This document shows positions 22,795 through 25,289 of a DNA stretch of 25,289 nucleotides, piece by piece (positions within the stretch are counted from its first letter, which is position 1; each line of letters starts with the position of its first letter). The notes beneath the pieces are model-generated. The model was not told the origin of the DNA and searched no databases. It worked only from the letters and a program-made list of their open reading frames with translations. Source of the DNA: Bacillota bacterium (GTDB lineage Bacteria; Bacillota; Clostridia; Lachnospirales; Lachnospiraceae); NCBI GenBank assembly GCA_023409835.1, contig JAEYQV010000008.1:1-25289 (forward strand). The letters are read 5' to 3'. A program made the translations under genes and the position numbers.

Positions 22795-23497
22795 TATTGA
22801 TTTCTCCAAATATACATCGCTCTGCCCATACAAAAAATCTCTTTATGATTACGTATATTTGAGTATGAAAAGCAATATAGTAGCACAGTTCTGCAATTAA
22901 AACTCCTCCGGCAATATCGATCAGATAATGCTGCTTTGTAAATTGCGTGGATGCAAACACCAATATAGCAAAGATGCAGGAGAACGCTTTATACCAAAGC
23001 GGAATTTTTTTACTGCTTCTAATTCCGATAAAGCAAAACCAGCTGACCAGACAATGTATGGAGGGGAAAAGGTTCGTTGCCGGATCAATTTGATAAATAA
23101 AATCCATTAGCCGGCTTGTTATATCATTTCCGGATAATGTAGGGCGAATATTCGTTGTTGGAAAAACAATAAAAATGATACCACATAGTAATTTCGCTAT
23201 CATATCCGTAAATACAAAACGATAGCACGTTTCTTTTCCTTCACGGGCAATCAGAATATAATTCACTGTCCAAAAAAGATAGCACAAAACATAGATTAAG
23301 ACCCACTCTTTCACAAACGGAATTTGTTTATCTAGTTTTGATGTTAAATCATAATGCTTTTTGTTCTGCATAAGGACCTGGGTTCCCCAATAAATAATAC
23401 TATTTGCTAAAAAGCATGTGATGAGCGGAAGAAACCCATAATCAGGGATCCATTTACCGATTGTTTTGTTGTAGCATTCTCTAATACCTATCTTCAT
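22784..23497 (-). CDS. PAP2-superfamily membrane phosphatase / phosphotransferase
   Basis: The 237-residue protein has about six membrane segments. The catalytic motifs are PTTNIRP (113-119), PSIH (145-148) and S-T-x4-K-Q-H-Y-L-I-D (Ser183, His190, Asp194). The arginine normal in the third motif is Thr184, as I recall for the PAP2_3 / AUR1-like branch, so it need not be inactive. Such enzymes remove phosphate from lipid phosphates or transfer lipid head groups. The ATG at 23497 follows AAGGGGAT. It is the first gene of the minus-strand phospholipid operon and overlaps the next gene by about 11 nt. Substrate is not determined; phosphatidylglycerophosphate, undecaprenyl diphosphate or a head-group exchange are candidates. 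Confidence 0.85.
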   Translation of the reverse strand: MKIGIRECYNKTIGKWIPDYGFLPLITCFLANSIIYWGTQVLMQNKKHYDLTSKLDKQIPFVKEWVLIYVLCYLFWTVNYILIAREGKETCYRFVFTDMIAKLLCGIIFIVFPTTNIRPTLSGNDITSRLMDFIYQIDPATNLFPSIHCLVSWFCFIGIRSSKKIPLWYKAFSCIFAILVFASTQFTKQHYLIDIAGGVLIAELCYYIAFHTQIYVIIKRFFVWAERCIFGEINNVE

Positions 23498-23553
23498 TCA
23501 TAATCCCCTTTATCATTTAATACCTTTATACCAAAATATATCATATTTTGATA

Positions 23554-23561
23554 ATTATATC
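23554..23561 (-). promoter_or_regulatory. Possible extended -10 promoter of the phospholipid operon
   Basis: On the minus strand TATAAT (23554-23559) is preceded by TGA, an extended -10 pattern, about 57 nt before the PAP2 start codon. No good -35 is visible at 17 bp. A nearby A/T-rich stretch offers other hexamers, so this is a candidate only. Confidence 0.4.
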
Positions 23562-23630
23562 AACATCAGGTGACGAAAGTGATTGCGTAACTTTACGCGG
23601 AGTCCAATCAACCGTCTCTAAGGGTATAAA

Positions 23631-23768
23631 AAAACCAAGTGGCTGTCGCACTAAGCTATTGTGATGCAAGAAGCCCTCTACGCTTCCCCACACCTTGTGA
23701 AACAAGGTGTGGGGAAGCGTAGAGGGCTTCCAGCATCTTCAAGGTTATTGCGACAGCCACTTGGTTTT
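23631..23768. repeat. Large nested perfect hairpin, terminator-like
   Basis: The outer arms are 20 bp, perfect: 23631-23650 (AAAACCAAGTGGCTGTCGCA) with 23749-23768. Inside are a 5-bp step (23663-23667 with 23733-23737) and a perfect 28-bp stem (23670-23697 with 23703-23730) around the loop TGAAA. On the minus strand the outer stem is followed by a run of seven or more T, so it can end transcription of the LacI-type gene, whose stop is 40 nt away. The inner 28-bp stem, with GC-rich arms, is far longer than a terminator needs. The element could be a small palindromic mobile repeat or an RNA element. The flanking parts of 23498-23807 show nothing else beyond the candidate promoter. Confidence 0.8.
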
Positions 23769-23807
23769 CATGTCCAGAGGCAATAGGATATTGACCATAT
23801 CAACATC

Positions 23808-24821
23808 TTATTGAATAGCCCTCCATGAATTTCTCTCAATTAATGTTGTGGGCAATTGATATATTTTACCACCATCATTAGGATTTTCTAAATGATTAAT
23901 CAGTAATTCAGCACTCATTTTCCCCATATCATATGCCTCTTGCCGGATTGCTGTAATCGGAGGATCTATTATACTTGTCCAATCATAATCATCAAAAATG
24001 GTAACGCTGATACGATCCGGAATATTGATATCATTTTCCCTGAAATACTTAATGGCTCCCATACCCATAATATTACTCACAATAAATATTGCTGTAATAT
24101 CAGTATTTTCTATCAATGATTTCGCATTCTCATATCCTTCATTTAATGAGGAACCGCATTCGCGAATATAGTCTTTATTCACATTAATGTTATTCTTGAT
24201 TAATGCGTCTCTATAGCCATTAAAACGTCCATCCGAATTCAGCAGACTTCCAATCTTATCACATATTACGCCTATCTTCCTATGGCCAATTTGTATCATC
24301 TTATCAACTGCCTGAAAGCTGCCTTCATAAGCATCACTGATTACACAATCCACATTATCCAGTCCGTATGGCTTTCTATCCACGAATACATACTCTTTAT
24401 CTTTTAATAATTCCGGAATAAAACTATGATCTCCAAGTGCAGGTGCAATAATTAAGCCGTCGATTTGTCTGTTTATTAGATTCTTAATCTCATCTTTTTC
24501 TCTACTTAAATCATCCTTCGTATTACTTAAAATCATAAAATATCCTTTTTCCTTCAGTACCGAATCAACGCCTAAAACCACCTGCATAAAGAAAATATTC
24601 GAAGTCTCATCCTGAATAATCGGTATAACAAGACCAATCGTTCTGGATTTTTTTGTACGTAGTGAAAATGCAGCAATATTTTGAACGTAATCTAGTTCTT
24701 CCATGGCGTCTTTTACCTTTTTTGCTGTTTCTTCAGATACGTATCTTGTACCATTAATAACGTGTGATACTGTAGAAATCGACACATTCGCTTTTTTTGC
24801 AACATCTGTTATATTAGCCAT
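23808..24821 (-). CDS. LacI-family transcriptional regulator
   Basis: The 337-residue protein starts with a LacI-type helix-turn-helix (2-25, NITDVAKKANVSISTVSHV) and hinge helix (about 47-58). A periplasmic-binding-protein-like effector domain follows (about 60-337) with SRTIGLVIP, GLIIAPA and the C-terminal MGKMSAELLINHL. Such regulators usually repress sugar-use genes until a sugar binds. I chose ATG 24821 (MANITDV) because the family begins there and a strong promoter at 24852-24880 lies inside the longer frame that would start at 24929. The site before it is weak (GAGTG). It is downstream of a glycosidase gene on the same strand, which may be its target. The effector is unknown. Confidence 0.93.
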   Translation of the reverse strand: MANITDVAKKANVSISTVSHVINGTRYVSEETAKKVKDAMEELDYVQNIAAFSLRTKKSRTIGLVIPIIQDETSNIFFMQVVLGVDSVLKEKGYFMILSNTKDDLSREKDEIKNLINRQIDGLIIAPALGDHSFIPELLKDKEYVFVDRKPYGLDNVDCVISDAYEGSFQAVDKMIQIGHRKIGVICDKIGSLLNSDGRFNGYRDALIKNNINVNKDYIRECGSSLNEGYENAKSLIENTDITAIFIVSNIMGMGAIKYFRENDINIPDRISVTIFDDYDWTSIIDPPITAIRQEAYDMGKMSAELLINHLENPNDGGKIYQLPTTLIERNSWRAIQ

Positions 24822-24851
24822 AATAAACACTCGTTTCTTAATCTTTTTTTT

Positions 24852-24880
24852 ATTATAATTGATATTTTCTGGAAGTACAA
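24852..24880 (-). promoter_or_regulatory. Promoter of the LacI-family regulator
   Basis: On the minus strand TTGTAC (24875-24880) and TATAAT (24852-24857) are separated by exactly 17 bp, a near-consensus sigma-A promoter. The start codon at 24821 lies about 25 nt past the expected transcription start. No clear LacI-type palindrome overlaps it. Confidence 0.75.
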
Positions 24881-24995
24881 TAGGAATCTCGTGGCCAACA
24901 TAAAGCGATGGGTTGTATGTAACATCCACATCTTTTGGAATTGATAAGCATCATATACAATGACATAGTACATCAGTTTAGCTGTTAAATCAATT

Positions 24996-25289
24996 TCAAT
25001 TAGAATTCATTACTATTACTACACTATGTCTACCTTCCAATAATCTCGGAATATAGTCACAGGGTTCTCCATCCAGTATAATTTTACTCTTTACACCATG
25101 ACCCAGGATTGTTATATCCAATATTATTTTTCCATAATACAGTTGCTTAATTCCAATATCCGCTAAACATTCCGGCACTGCGGGGTTAAAATATAAACCA
25201 AATTCATCATATTCCATCCCAAATATCCCATAAAGAATCAATGCTACAAACCCGGCGGCATTCCATAATTGACCAGGCCAGCGCCACGC
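24996..25289 (-). CDS. C-terminal end of a probable six-hairpin glycosidase (runs off right edge)
   Basis: The frame is open from the right window edge to a stop at 24996-24998, giving the last 97 residues. It begins AWRWPGQLWNAAGFVALILY, then GIFGMEYDEFGLYFNPAVP, and ends in a small beta-sheet part (YGKIILDITILGHG, IILDGEP). The order, a W-x-x-A-G final barrel helix, the G-[IL]-x-[FY]-x-P-x-[VL]-P step, and a closing beta-sandwich with an LDG turn, is typical of (alpha/alpha)6-barrel glycosidases. Families such as GH78 or related ones cannot be separated from this piece. The true start is outside the window. The LacI-type gene follows after about 170 nt and may regulate it. Confidence 0.7.
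   Translation of the reverse strand, partial: AWRWPGQLWNAAGFVALILYGIFGMEYDEFGLYFNPAVPECLADIGIKQLYYGKIILDITILGHGVKSKIILDGEPCDYIPRLLEGRHSVVIVMNSN

Noticed and set aside
22784..23497. Missing arginine in the third PAP2 motif as a sign of an inactive enzyme
   Set aside because: The S-T-x4-K-Q-H-Y-x-x-D form with PTxxxRP is, as I recall, normal for the PAP2_3 branch, and the catalytic Ser, His and Asp are present.
24822..24929. A 36-residue N-terminal extension of the LacI-family regulator
   Set aside because: It would contain the gene's own near-consensus promoter (24852-24880), and the family begins at MANITDV.

Overview
The window looks like a chromosomal segment of a low-to-moderate GC Firmicute, most likely a clostridium of the Lachnospiraceae type. 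Pointers are strong AGGAGG-type ribosome sites, a LytTR regulator with a GHKL-type sensor kinase, a clostripain-family (C11) lipoprotein, a surface protein with Listeria-Bacteroides-type repeats, a clostridial-type PssA/Psd pair and a LacI regulator beside a glycosidase. This placement is inferred from gene content only.

Layout. (1) 1-451 (-): 5' part of a secreted protein, cut by the window edge. (2) 452-919: gene-free stretch with a LytTR operator/promoter, a decayed 44-bp fragment of a paralogue of the 3920-4252 gene, and a hairpin. (3) 920-4252 (-): three-gene operon, read as small LemA-like membrane protein, zinc-ribbon/SHOCT protein, clostripain-like lipoprotein. (4) 4465-5304 (-): HD-GYP phosphodiesterase. 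(5) 5640-7678 (+): LytTR response regulator and GHKL sensor kinase, overlapping by 4 nt. (6) 7771-10926 (+): GH2 beta-galactosidase. (7) 11313-14116 (+): trkA-trkH potassium uptake pair, after an unrecognised gene remnant. (8) 14316-19817 (-): 1833-residue secreted protein with thirteen 82-residue repeats. (9) 20187-23497 (-): phospholipid operon, read as PAP2 enzyme, flippase-like membrane protein, pssA, psd. (10) 23631-23768: large nested hairpin. (11) 23808-24821 (-): LacI-family regulator. (12) 24996-25289 (-): C-terminal end of a probable six-hairpin glycosidase.

The main finding is a local LytTR regulon. Four places (720-755, 4332-4367, 5507-5542, 19911-19946) carry a pair of 15-bp direct repeats (ACCGCACGAATCGTG-like) at exactly 21-bp spacing. 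On the minus strand each pair is followed, 29 nt after the proximal repeat, by the same -10 hexamer TATTAT, with no good -35. The downstream minus-strand genes are the left-edge secreted protein, the LemA-like/SHOCT/clostripain operon, the HD-GYP gene and the giant repeat protein. The 5507 pair also lies just upstream of a separate plus-strand promoter for the regulator-kinase pair. The inference is that one two-component system controls surface and secreted proteins, a secreted protease operon and c-di-GMP turnover, plus itself. No AgrB/AgrD-type signal genes are visible, so the stimulus is unknown.

Gene-free stretches over 300 nt are 452-919, 5305-5639, 10927-11312, 19818-20186 and 23498-23807. 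Their contents are listed as separate features.
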